Shown: in pieces, positions 34,872-43,241 of the stretch | Layout of the letters: the number at the start of each line of letters is the position of its first letter | Position numbering within the stretch: position 1 is the stretch's first letter | Source: Streptomyces sp. NBC_01445 | GTDB lineage: Bacteria; Actinomycetota; Actinomycetes; Streptomycetales; Streptomycetaceae | DNA: 64,000 nt | Direction of reading: 5' to 3' | NCBI RefSeq assembly: GCF_035918235.1 | Contig: NZ_CP109485.1 | Span: 6,507,001 to 6,571,000, forward strand | The notes under the pieces: generated by a model | What the model was told of the DNA's origin: nothing | The model's database searches: none | The model's input: only the letters and a program-made list of their open reading frames with translations | Program-made: the position numbers and the translations under genes

Positions 34872-35876
34872 CTACTTGTACTTCGGTGCGGGCGGCCCGG
34901 AGGCCGCGCCGAGACCGTCCTTGAGCCACGTGTCGTACGAGTCCTGCCAGCCGCCGTCCTTGCGGAAGTCCTCCAGGACCTGGTTGACCCGGCGTACCAG
35001 GTCGTCCGTGCCCCGCTTCATCGCCACGCCGTAGAACTCCTTGGTGAACGGCGTGCCCTTCAGCTCGACCGTGGGGTCCTGCGCGGCCTGGCCCGCGGCG
35101 AGCGCGCTGTCCGTGACCACGGCGTCCACCTCGCCGAGCTGCAGCCTGACGAGGCAGTCCAGCTGGTTCGGCACCGTCGTGGAGATGTCGGCGCCGGGGG
35201 CCAGCGTGCCCGCCTTCCGGTCCGCGTCGAGCCGGTCGAAGGCGGTCGAGCCGGCCGCCGTGCAGATCCGCTTGCCCGCGAGCGACTTGTCGTACCCCGT
35301 GATCGAGGAGGTCTTGGGCGCAAGGACCTGCTGCCCGGTCTGGAAGTACGCCGTGGAGAAGGCGACGTCCTTGAGCCGCTCGCAGCTGATCGTCATCGTG
35401 CGGACGACCATGTCGACGTTCCCGTGCTGTATCGCCGGGATGCGCTGGTTGGTCGGGATCGCGCGGAACCGGATCAGGTCGCGGTCGCCGAGGATCTTCT
35501 GGGCGATCTCGTGCGCCAGGTCGATGTCGAAGCCCTCGAGCTCGCTGGACTTCTTGTTCGGGTCGCGGTAGCCCCAGTGGTAGCTGTTCTGGTCGACGCC
35601 GACGATGAGGTAGCCGCGCTTCTTGATGGCCTTGACCGCCGCCCCCGACTCGCTCCCGGACGGCGAGAGGCTGTGCTCCGGTTCGGTGCAGTCGTCGGCT
35701 CTGGCCTGCACGCCCGTGGCCAGACCGGGGCCGCCGACGCCCGTGCTGCCGTCGCCGACGGCGCCCCGGGTCAGGGGGAGCAGCAGCGCGAAGACCGCGG
35801 TCAGGGCGCAGGCGACCGCCATGGCCGCCACACCGCCCCAGCCGCGCAGGCTGATCCGCGTACGCCGTGCGCTCAT
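34872..35876 (-). CDS. glnH: GlnH-like amino-acid-binding protein
   Basis: A 334-residue SBP_bac_3 protein: signal or anchor span VAAMAVACALTAVFALLLPL (about 16-36), then a two-lobe glutamate/glutamine-binding domain (RGYLIVGVDQNSY, GFDIDLAHEIAQKILG, DMVVRTMTISCERLKDVAFS, AGSTAFDRL). No lipobox, so it may stay tethered by the uncleaved N-terminal helix. In the GlnX-GlnH-PknG system this protein senses Asp/Glu outside the cell instead of feeding a permease; no ABC permease gene is nearby, which supports a sensor role. Confidence 0.87.
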   Translation of the reverse strand: MSARRTRISLRGWGGVAAMAVACALTAVFALLLPLTRGAVGDGSTGVGGPGLATGVQARADDCTEPEHSLSPSGSESGAAVKAIKKRGYLIVGVDQNSYHWGYRDPNKKSSELEGFDIDLAHEIAQKILGDRDLIRFRAIPTNQRIPAIQHGNVDMVVRTMTISCERLKDVAFSTAYFQTGQQVLAPKTSSITGYDKSLAGKRICTAAGSTAFDRLDADRKAGTLAPGADISTTVPNQLDCLVRLQLGEVDAVVTDSALAAGQAAQDPTVELKGTPFTKEFYGVAMKRGTDDLVRRVNQVLEDFRKDGGWQDSYDTWLKDGLGAASGPPAPKYK

Positions 35877-35895
35877 CGCTGTCCCGCCCCCTCTC

Positions 35896-37344
35896 TCACC
35901 GGTACTCCGAAAGCCTGCGCCCGATGCCGAGCACGGCGCCCGCCGCGCCGAGGACGGCGAGTACGGCGGCGCCCACCGGGAGCCCCGTCATCGCACCGCG
36001 CCCGTCGGTGGCCGCCTGCTTGAACTCCGCCTGCTCGTGCGTCAGGGCGGACTGCAGTTCCTTGTCGACGTTGTCGAAGCACTCGCGGGTCGGCTTGTCC
36101 TGCGCCGAGCCGATCACCTTGTCGAGCGCCCCCTGGTAGTTGCCCGCGTCGTCCTGCTCGCGGGCGTCCTTGTGGCGGTCCTGCCACACCCGCATGTTGT
36201 CACCCGCGGCCAGGACGGGCCGTTTGCCATTGCTGTCGTCGGCGAGCTTCGTCGCGTCCCCGAGCTTCGTGGCGAGCGTCTTCATCTGGTTCTGGTAGTC
36301 CACGTCGAAGGCGTCCTTGGCCACGCCCTTCACCTCGACGGTCTCGGCGCCGCGGCTGACCAGCGTCAGATTCTCGTTGCCCCGCGCCTTGAGGGAGGCG
36401 ATGCGGGCGTCGTGCAACACGTTCAGCGAGCGGACCCCGTGGTCGTACGACTCGTGGAGACCCGCGCGGGCGACGCTGTGGCCGACGACGAGCCAGAGGA
36501 GGACGACCGTGGACGCGGCCGTCGCCGCGACCAGGCCGTGGTTGAGCACGCGGTTCGTCCGGCGGTAGTTGCGCCGCTGGGCCCAGGCGAGCGCGCCGAG
36601 CGCGACGACGCCGAGGCCGATCGCGGCCCAGGGGTAGGGCGTGGCGCTGTCGTAGTCCGAGCGGAGCCGCTCGTTCTCCTTCTTGTACAGGTCCTCGGCC
36701 GCGGGGAGCATCTGCTCCTGCATCGTCTCGTTCGCGTACCGCAGGTAGGCGCCGCCCAGCGGGAAGCCCTGCCGGTTGTTCGCCCGAGCGCGCTCGATGA
36801 GGCCCTTGTACTGCGGCAGCAGCTTGTTCAGCTTCGAAATGGCGGCCGTGGAGGGGGAGTCGGGGTCCGAGTTCGCCGCCGCCGTCACGAGCTTGGCCGC
36901 GGCGGTGCTGATGTCCTTCTCGTACCGGTCCCGCGTCTCGGCCGGCTCCTGGCCGCCCGCGAGGAAGCCGCTGGACGCCGCCGTGTTGGCGTCGGCGAGC
37001 GAGCGGTAGATGTCCGCCGCGTCGGCGCTCAGGGGCTGGCTGCTGTGCAGGACGTCGTCCGCGGCGGCCGAGCGGTCGGTCATCTGCCAGGCCGTGACCG
37101 CGCCGAACGCGACGACGAGCAGCGCGAGCACGGCGCCGATGATGCGCAGGCGCCCCGGCTCCGTCGTCGCCGCGGCGCGCACCCGGTCGACGCCCTCCGC
37201 CCACGCGGTGCCGCGCGCGGGCGCGGGCGCGGCGGGCTCCGGGCCCTGCGCGTGCGGCGGCCGCACCTGCGGCGGCACGGACGGCATCGTGGGCGCGCCG
37301 ACCGTCCCCGGCGGCGCCGCGCTGCCGTTCGGCGGGTTGTTCAC
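35896..37344 (-). CDS. glnX: GlnX-like transmembrane sensor
   Basis: A 482-residue membrane protein. A proline-rich cytoplasmic N-terminus (1-60) precedes TM1 (LALLVVAFGAVTAW, about 78-95), an extracytoplasmic helical domain to about 235, two adjacent spans (YPWAAIGLGVVALGALAW and ASTVVLLWLVVGH), a second helical outside domain, and a C-terminal span LPVGAAVLAVLGAAGAVLGI with a short basic tail. This matches the GlnX family, which passes the GlnH signal to PknG. GTG 37344 has GGGGAGG upstream. First gene of the operon. Confidence 0.8.
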   Translation of the reverse strand: MNNPPNGSAAPPGTVGAPTMPSVPPQVRPPHAQGPEPAAPAPARGTAWAEGVDRVRAAATTEPGRLRIIGAVLALLVVAFGAVTAWQMTDRSAAADDVLHSSQPLSADAADIYRSLADANTAASSGFLAGGQEPAETRDRYEKDISTAAAKLVTAAANSDPDSPSTAAISKLNKLLPQYKGLIERARANNRQGFPLGGAYLRYANETMQEQMLPAAEDLYKKENERLRSDYDSATPYPWAAIGLGVVALGALAWAQRRNYRRTNRVLNHGLVAATAASTVVLLWLVVGHSVARAGLHESYDHGVRSLNVLHDARIASLKARGNENLTLVSRGAETVEVKGVAKDAFDVDYQNQMKTLATKLGDATKLADDSNGKRPVLAAGDNMRVWQDRHKDAREQDDAGNYQGALDKVIGSAQDKPTRECFDNVDKELQSALTHEQAEFKQAATDGRGAMTGLPVGAAVLAVLGAAGAVLGIGRRLSEYR

Positions 37345-37580
37345 TCGACCTCCCCCATGGTCATCCGTCCGTCACTTCCGTCCGGCGTGCGGGGAGCGCG
37401 GGCGAAAGTGCACGGCCGCAAGTATTGCCGCAGGGACGGACATTCGCACAGCCATTGACTGGATCTTGTTCGGATCGGCGTGCGAACGCACCGGACCGAC
37501 CGCCCCCTCGCACGCCGTCGTGCAGCCCCTGCCCTTGAACACGTGAGACGAATCCGATCGGTTCCCTCCCCGCGCGCCGG

Positions 37581-38057
37581 TCACAGCAGAGCGGTGAGCC
37601 GCTCCAGGCTACGGCGGCCCTCACGGCGCACCCCCACCGGGACGAGCGCGGCCCGCCCCGGCACCCGTACCCCGCCGGTGAACGCGACCCGGGTCCCGTC
37701 CCCGTCGGGCGCCGCCGCGACGCCCAGCAGCAGGAACCGGCTCTGCAGCCAGCACCAGCCCGGACGGTGCACCCCGCGCAGCCGGGCCCGCATGCCGTAC
37801 TTACTGATGGCCAGCGCCTCCACACGCTCCCCGTCGCGGCGCAGCACACGCAGCCCCCGCATATCGGGCGTGATGCGCCCGAAATCGCCCTCCAGGTCGC
37901 CCAGAAGGGCCCACACCCGCGCGTACGGGGCGTCCACGCGCCCCTCGGTGACATGGGCGCCGCTGATGCCGGACGCGAGCGCGTGCAGTCTGCGTACGGG
38001 GTCTAGGTCCGCCCGGGGCCATTGCGCCCGCTGTGGCGGCTGAGGGAGCTGAGTCAT
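37581..38057 (-). CDS. SRPBCC-like hypothetical protein
   Basis: A 158-residue protein with the helix-grip (polyketide cyclase/START-like) pattern: VTEGRVDAPYARVWALLGD opens a strand-helix unit typical of SRPBCC proteins, then RALRVL/AISKYGMRARLRG strands and a C-terminal helix. Such proteins bind small hydrophobic ligands. It starts at the ATGA overlap with the sigma factor stop, so the two are co-translated. It may serve as the sigma factor's accessory protein; no classic anti-sigma motif is seen. Confidence 0.65.
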   Translation of the reverse strand: MTQLPQPPQRAQWPRADLDPVRRLHALASGISGAHVTEGRVDAPYARVWALLGDLEGDFGRITPDMRGLRVLRRDGERVEALAISKYGMRARLRGVHRPGWCWLQSRFLLLGVAAAPDGDGTRVAFTGGVRVPGRAALVPVGVRREGRRSLERLTALL

Positions 38058-38575
38058 GAGGTCCACGCCTTCCGGAAGGTGTCACGGGCCCGGGACAGCC
38101 GGGACTTGACGGTGCCCACGCGTACGCCCAGCAGCTCGGCGGCGGCGCGCTCGTCGAGACCCTCCACGTCGCGCAGGACGAGCACGGCGCGGTGCTCGGG
38201 GGAGAGCCGATCCAGTACATCCCTTATGTCCGCGGCGAGTTGGAGGTCGCCGCGTGCGGGCAGAGTGCTCAGGTCGGCCGGGACCGCGCGTGCCGAACGC
38301 CGCGCCATGCGGACCGCCTCGCGCACGGCGATGGCGCGGACCCAGCCCCGCACGGCCGCCGGGTCCTTGAGGGAGCGCAGTGAGCGGAAAACGGCGACCA
38401 GCGCCTCCTGGGCCGCGTCGGCGCCCTGGTCGAGCGCGATCGGTCCGCAGATGCGCCCTACGTAGGGGGCGAGTTCGTCCAGAAGAGTGGCCATGGCGAG
38501 GGTGTCGCCGCGCTGGGCGGCCCGCACGAGGCGTACGGTCGCGGCCCTGTCATCGTCATCGGACACGTACGGCAT
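38054..38575 (-). CDS. ECF-type RNA polymerase sigma factor
   Basis: A 173-residue sigma-70 family protein with region 2 (MATLLDELAPYVGRICGPIALDQGADAAQEALVAVFRSL, about 30-65) and region 4 (DVLDRLSPEHRAVLVLRDVEGLDERAAAELLGVRVGTVKSRLSRAR, about 115-160). The ATG at 38575 overlaps the end of the DUF3995-like gene, from which it is probably translated in one message. The anti-sigma is not of the zinc type here; the overlapping SRPBCC gene is the only close candidate. Confidence 0.88.
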   Translation of the reverse strand: MPYVSDDDDRAATVRLVRAAQRGDTLAMATLLDELAPYVGRICGPIALDQGADAAQEALVAVFRSLRSLKDPAAVRGWVRAIAVREAVRMARRSARAVPADLSTLPARGDLQLAADIRDVLDRLSPEHRAVLVLRDVEGLDERAAAELLGVRVGTVKSRLSRARDTFRKAWTS

Positions 38576-39020
38576 CTTCCCTGTGCGCCACGGGCTCCGG
38601 CCGGGCGACCCTGACCGCGGCCGCCGCGAGACCCGCGCAAAGCGGCGTGTACGCGCCCAGGTTGAGCCAGTAGAACGCGGTCTCGGGGTCCTTGGTGAAG
38701 AGCCAGTAGACACCCGCGAGGCCCCGCAGCGAGAGGCCGGCGGCGACGGCCCACGTGCCCAGGCGCAGCAGAGCGTGCGGGCGGTTCAGGCGCGCGCGGG
38801 CGACGACGACGCCGCTCGCCGTGAACAGGGCGGTGGCGAGCGGCAGCAGGACGGGCGGGGTGAAGGGCACGTCCGCGCCCAGGACGGCGTACGACAGGCT
38901 CTTCACGTCGTGCGCCGGCCAGGTCGACCCGGTGGACCAGCAGAGGTGCAGCAGAGCGTCGCAGCTCAGTACGGAGGCAATGAGAGTGGCGGCGCGGCGG
39001 GCGGTGCGGTCGGTGGGCAT
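38556..39020 (-). CDS. DUF3995-like membrane protein
   Basis: A 154-residue protein with four hydrophobic spans (about 10-25, 50-75, 85-105 and 117-137), including GLAGVYWLFTKDP and AFYWLNLGAYTPLC, as in the small DUF3995 membrane family. Function unknown. GGAGGA precedes ATG 39020. Its 3' end overlaps the sigma factor start by 20 bp, so the order membrane protein, sigma factor, SRPBCC protein forms one unit. Confidence 0.75.
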   Translation of the reverse strand: MPTDRTARRAATLIASVLSCDALLHLCWSTGSTWPAHDVKSLSYAVLGADVPFTPPVLLPLATALFTASGVVVARARLNRPHALLRLGTWAVAAGLSLRGLAGVYWLFTKDPETAFYWLNLGAYTPLCAGLAAAAVRVARPEPVAHREDAVRVR

Positions 39021-39102
39021 GGGTGCGTCCTCCGGAAGGTGCGATGAGTGACCGACACCCTCCAGAGGACGCGTCCCGCCGAAACGTTCCCGACGACTTC
39101 GG

Positions 39103-40095
39103 TCAGCTTTCGAAATGCGCCCGCACGCGCGCGTGCACGTCCTCGTCCGCCCCCACGGCGTCGAGGCCGAGCAGTGCCGCGCCCAGGACGGGGCGGGCGG
39201 TGACGACGCGCGGTACCGCCTTGGGGGCGCGCGCGGTGAGCATCTCCCGTATCCGGTCGTCGAGTTGGGGATGGCGCGCGGCGAGCACCGAGCCGCCCAG
39301 GAGCACGGGGGTCTCCTCGTCGAGCAGGCCGAGCCGGTCCAGGGCCACCACGGACATGGCCACGACCTCGTCGCCCATGCGGTCGATCAGGGCGCGGGCC
39401 ACCGGGTCGCCGTCCGCTGCCGTCGCGAAGAGCACCGGCGTCAGCTCGTGCCGTCGCTGCACCGGGATGCGGCCCAGGTGCAGCGCCTCGATCAGCGCGT
39501 ACATGGAGGGCAGCCCGAAGTGCGCGGGCAGGGAGTGCATCAGGGCGGTCGCATCGCCGCGGCCGTCCTCTGCGCGGGCCGCGTACCAGAGGGCCTCCTC
39601 GGCGAGGCCGCCGCCACCGCCCCAGTCGCCGGAGATCTTGCCGATCGCGGGGAAGCGGGCGGTGCGCCCGTCGGGCAGCATCCCGGCGCAGTTGATGCCG
39701 GCGCCGCACACGACGGCGACGCCGCGCGGCTCGGAGTCCTTGAGGAGCCCGGCGCGCAGGACGGCGAAGGTGTCGTTGCGTACGTCGACGGAGGCGGCCC
39801 AGCCGCGGGCGCGCAGTTCGGCCGCCAACTCCCGTTCCTCGACCGGGAGGTCGGCGTTGGCGAGACACGCCGAGACGTGTCCCACCGTGGTCGTGCCCGC
39901 CTCGGTGAGCGCACGGTCGACGGCCTCGGCGAGCACGTCGACGGCGGCCTCGACGCCCACCTTCGGCGGCTGGAACCCGCCGCCGCGGGCCGCGCCGACG
40001 ACGGTGCCGTCGGCCGCGACCACCGCGACGTCGGTCTTGCTGTTGCCGGCGTCGATCGCCAGCACCCAGCCGTTCACAGAAGAGCTCAGGCCCAC
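39103..40095 (-). CDS. csnK: BadF/BadG/N-acetylglucosamine-kinase family sugar kinase (CsnK-like)
   Basis: A 330-residue ASKHA ATPase: phosphate-1 motif LAIDAGNSKTDVAV (about 12-26), phosphate-2 VVCGAGINCAG and adenosine motif VLLGGSVLAA. These enzymes phosphorylate glucosamine or GlcNAc released from imported oligosaccharides. It is last in the minus-strand csn-like operon and overlaps the end of the GH4 gene by 10 bp. GTG 40095 is the longest start; GTG 40077 (VNGWVLAIDAG) is possible. The gene name rests on order and family matching the S. coelicolor csn locus. Confidence 0.82.
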   Translation of the reverse strand: MGLSSSVNGWVLAIDAGNSKTDVAVVAADGTVVGAARGGGFQPPKVGVEAAVDVLAEAVDRALTEAGTTTVGHVSACLANADLPVEERELAAELRARGWAASVDVRNDTFAVLRAGLLKDSEPRGVAVVCGAGINCAGMLPDGRTARFPAIGKISGDWGGGGGLAEEALWYAARAEDGRGDATALMHSLPAHFGLPSMYALIEALHLGRIPVQRRHELTPVLFATAADGDPVARALIDRMGDEVVAMSVVALDRLGLLDEETPVLLGGSVLAARHPQLDDRIREMLTARAPKAVPRVVTARPVLGAALLGLDAVGADEDVHARVRAHFES

Positions 40096-41351
40096 GCGAG
40101 GTGCTCCCGGTTGTGGGCGATCAGCTCGTCCGTGAGCTGCTCGGCGTACTCGATCTGGCCCACCAGCGGGTGTGCGAGCAGCGCCTTGAAGACGCGGTCG
40201 CGCCCGCCGCGCAGGGCGGCTTCGAGTGCCAGGTCCTCATAGGTGGTGACGTTCGCGATGAGGCCCGCGTACAGCGGGTCGAGCGCCGGCACGGCCAGCG
40301 GCGTCGCACCCTTGCCGTCGACCGCCGCCTGCACCTCGATCACGGCGTCGTCGGGCAGGAACGGCAGCGTGCCGTTGTTGTACGTGTTGACGACCTGGTA
40401 CGGGGAGCCCCCGCCGCCGAGGAGCGAGGCCGCCAGGTCCACGGCCGCCTCGCTGTAGAAGGCGCCGCCCCGCTTGGCGAGCAGCTCCGGCTTCTCGTCG
40501 AGCGCCGGGTCGCCGTACATCTCCAGCAACTCCCGCTCCATCGCGGCCACCTGGGAGGCGCGCGACGGCTTCGTGCGCATCTCCCGCACGACCGCGTCGT
40601 GCTGGTAGTAGTAGCGCAGGTAGTAGGAGGGCACGACCCCGAGACGGTCCACGATCGCGCGCGGCATGTGCAGGTCCTCGGCGATGGCGTCGCCGTGCTC
40701 GCCGATCAGGCGCGGCAGCACGTTCTCGCCGTCCGGTCCGCCGAGGCGGACACCCAGCTCCCAGGTGAGGTGGTTGAGGCCGACGTGGTCGAGGTGGACC
40801 TGCGACGGCGTCACGTCGAGCAGCCGCGCGAACTTCCGCTGGAAGCCGATCGCGACGTTGCACAGACCGACGGCCTTGTGCCCGGCCTGGAGCAGCGCGC
40901 GGGTCACGATGCCGACCGGGTTGGTGAAGTCGATGATCCAGGCGTTCGGGTTCGCGCGGCGCACCCGCTCGGCGATGTCGAGGACCACCGGCACGGTGCG
41001 GAGCGCCTTCGCGAGGCCGCCCGCGCCGGTCGTCTCCTGTCCGACGCAGCCGCAGTCCAGCGGCCAGGTCTCGTCCTGGTTGCGGGCGGCCTGGCCGCCG
41101 ACGCGCAGCTGGAGCAGGACCGCGTCGGCGTCGGCGACACCGGCGTCCACATCGCTCGTCGTACGGATGACGCCGGGGTGGCCCTGCTTGGCGAAGATGC
41201 GCCGCGCGAGGCCGCCGACCAGTTCCAGACGGTCGGCCGCCGGGTCGACGAGCACGAGCTCCTCGATCGGCAGGGTGTCCCTCAGTCGCGCGAATCCGTC
41301 GATGAGTTCGGGTGTGTAGGTCGAGCCTCCGCCGACCACAGCGAGCTTCAT
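40086..41351 (-). CDS. csnH: GH4 family NAD+/Mn2+-dependent glycosidase (CsnH-like)
   Basis: A 421-residue GH4 enzyme. The Rossmann motif VVGGGSTYTPEL is at residues 5-16, the catalytic/metal motif is GLCNVAIGF (Cys164-Asn165) and the metal-binding His is in GLNHLTW (His194); NPVG is also present. GH4 enzymes cleave glycosidic bonds by a redox elimination mechanism and often act on 6-phospho-sugars; in this operon, beside a chitosan-oligosaccharide-type importer, glucosamine-containing disaccharides are the likely substrate. Starts 8 bp after the permease gene. Confidence 0.87.
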   Translation of the reverse strand: MKLAVVGGGSTYTPELIDGFARLRDTLPIEELVLVDPAADRLELVGGLARRIFAKQGHPGVIRTTSDVDAGVADADAVLLQLRVGGQAARNQDETWPLDCGCVGQETTGAGGLAKALRTVPVVLDIAERVRRANPNAWIIDFTNPVGIVTRALLQAGHKAVGLCNVAIGFQRKFARLLDVTPSQVHLDHVGLNHLTWELGVRLGGPDGENVLPRLIGEHGDAIAEDLHMPRAIVDRLGVVPSYYLRYYYQHDAVVREMRTKPSRASQVAAMERELLEMYGDPALDEKPELLAKRGGAFYSEAAVDLAASLLGGGGSPYQVVNTYNNGTLPFLPDDAVIEVQAAVDGKGATPLAVPALDPLYAGLIANVTTYEDLALEAALRGGRDRVFKALLAHPLVGQIEYAEQLTDELIAHNREHLAWA

Positions 41352-41359
41352 ATCGGTTC

Positions 41360-42283
41360 TCAGCCCTTTACTCCGGTGAGGGTGACGCCTTCGACGAAGG
41401 CCTTCTGTGCGAAGAAGAAGACGATGCAGACCGGCGCCATCACGAGGAGTGTCGCGGCCATCGTCAGGTTCCAGTTGACGCTGTGTGCGGACTTGAAGGA
41501 CTCGAGGCCGTACGACAGCGTCCACGACGCCGGGTTCTGGGCCGCGTAGATCTGCGGCCCGAAGTAGTCGTTCCAGCAGTAGAAGAACTGGAACAGCGCG
41601 ATCGCGGCGATGCCCGGCTTGGCCATCGGCACGATGATCTTCAGCAGGGTCCGCAGCTCACCGCAGCCGTCGACCTTCGCCGACTCGATGTACTCCTTCG
41701 GGATCGTCAGGAGGAACTGACGGAGCAGGAAGATCGAGTACGCGTCGCCGAACGCCATCGGGATGATCAGCGGCCACAGGGTGCCCGACAGATGGAACTG
41801 CTGGGCCCACACCAGATACATCGGGATCACGATGACCTGCGGCGGCAGCATCATCGTCGAGATGACGAGGATCATCGCCGTCCGGCGGCCGCGGAAGCGG
41901 AACTTGGCGAGCGCGTACGCGACGGGGATCGCCGAGCACACGGTGAACAGCGTCCCGAGGCCCGCGTAGAGCAGGGAGTTCTTCCACCAGTCGAGGAAGC
42001 CGTCGGTCTCGACGACGGCCTTGTAGTTGTCCCAGTGCCAGGAGTCCGGCCACAGGTCGCCGCTCATCGCCTGGCTGTCGCTCATCACGGACGTCAGGAA
42101 GACGAACACGAACGGCAGGATGAACAGCAGCGCGACGGCGATCGCGACGCTGTGCACGGCGATCCAGTGCAGGACGCGCTTGCGGCGGGCGCGCGCGGCG
42201 GCGGGGCCGCGCTGACGTGAGGCGCCGGCGGGAGCGGCGGTCGGGGTGGGGGTGGGGGTGGGGCTGAGTGTCGTAGACGTCAT
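41360..42283 (-). CDS. csnG: sugar ABC transporter permease, MalG type (CsnG-like)
   Basis: A 307-residue inner-membrane permease with a Thr/Pro-rich N-terminus, then six spans. The EAA loop in the last third (EYIESAKVDGCGELRTLLKI) docks the ATPase. The operon has no ATPase of its own, as is usual for Streptomyces sugar importers that share MsiK. ATG 42283 lies 5 bp after the stop of the partner permease. Confidence 0.88.
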   Translation of the reverse strand: MTSTTLSPTPTPTPTAAPAGASRQRGPAAARARRKRVLHWIAVHSVAIAVALLFILPFVFVFLTSVMSDSQAMSGDLWPDSWHWDNYKAVVETDGFLDWWKNSLLYAGLGTLFTVCSAIPVAYALAKFRFRGRRTAMILVISTMMLPPQVIVIPMYLVWAQQFHLSGTLWPLIIPMAFGDAYSIFLLRQFLLTIPKEYIESAKVDGCGELRTLLKIIVPMAKPGIAAIALFQFFYCWNDYFGPQIYAAQNPASWTLSYGLESFKSAHSVNWNLTMAATLLVMAPVCIVFFFAQKAFVEGVTLTGVKG

Positions 42284-42288
42284 CTTGA

Positions 42289-43224
42289 TCAGTCCTCCGC
42301 CGCGAGCAGGCCCGAGCGCTTGCGCATGAGCAGCATGGTCACGGCCATGGCGATGGCGAAGAGCACGAGCGAGAGGACGCACGCCGCGCCGGTGTTGAAG
42401 TTCTGGAAGCCCATCGAGTAGACGAGCTGCGGGACGGTGAGCGTCGAGTGGTCCGGGTAGCCGGGCTGGATGACGCTGCCGGGGCCGATGGAGACGCCGG
42501 AGGCGATCTTTCCGGCGACCAGGGCCTGCGTGTAGTACTGCATGGTCTGTACGACGCCGGTGACGACCGCGAACATGACGATCGGTGTGATCGACGGCCA
42601 GGTCACGTACCGGAACTTCGACCAGGCGCCCGCGCCGTCCAGTTCCGCGGCCTCGTACTGCTCCCTGGGTACGTCGAGCAGCGCGGCCATGAAGATCACC
42701 ATCAGGTCGCCGATGCCCCACAGCGAGAGCATCACCAGGGACGGCTTGGCCCAGGCGGCGTCGTTGAACCAGTTCGGTCCGGTGATTCCGAGGTGCGCGA
42801 GGACCTCGTTGACCGGTCCCGTCGACGGGTTGAGCAGGAAGACGAAAGCGACGGTCGCGGCCACCGGCGGGGCCAGGTAGGGCAGGTAGAAGGCCGTACG
42901 GAAGAAGCCGGCGCCGGTCTTGATCTTCGTGATGAGCAGTCCGAGGGAGAGCCCGAAGACCACCCGCAGGGCCACCATCACGACGACCAGCCACAGCGTG
43001 TTCCACAGGGCGGGACCGAACAGCGGCATCTGCTCGAAGACGTACTTCCAGTTCCGCAGCCCCACGAAGTCGGGCTTCTGGATCTGGTTGTAGTGCATGA
43101 ACGAGAAGTAGACGGTGGCGATCAGCGGGTACGCGAAGAAGACGCTGAAGCCGATCAGCCAGGGGGAGAGGAAGCCGAGCGTACGCAGTCTGCGCCGCGC
43201 GGGATTGGACAGTGTCAAGGCCAT
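42289..43224 (-). CDS. csnF: sugar ABC transporter permease, MalF type (CsnF-like)
   Basis: A 311-residue permease with six hydrophobic spans (first at about 15-35: LSPWLIGFSVFFAYPLIATV) and the EAA loop EQYEAAELDGAGAWSKFRYV near 200. It pairs with the following MalG-type permease to form the membrane channel of an oligosaccharide importer. Begins 17 bp after the binding-protein gene. Confidence 0.88.
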   Translation of the reverse strand: MALTLSNPARRRLRTLGFLSPWLIGFSVFFAYPLIATVYFSFMHYNQIQKPDFVGLRNWKYVFEQMPLFGPALWNTLWLVVVMVALRVVFGLSLGLLITKIKTGAGFFRTAFYLPYLAPPVAATVAFVFLLNPSTGPVNEVLAHLGITGPNWFNDAAWAKPSLVMLSLWGIGDLMVIFMAALLDVPREQYEAAELDGAGAWSKFRYVTWPSITPIVMFAVVTGVVQTMQYYTQALVAGKIASGVSIGPGSVIQPGYPDHSTLTVPQLVYSMGFQNFNTGAACVLSLVLFAIAMAVTMLLMRKRSGLLAAED

Positions 43225-43241
43225 GATGGGACTCCCGCTCC

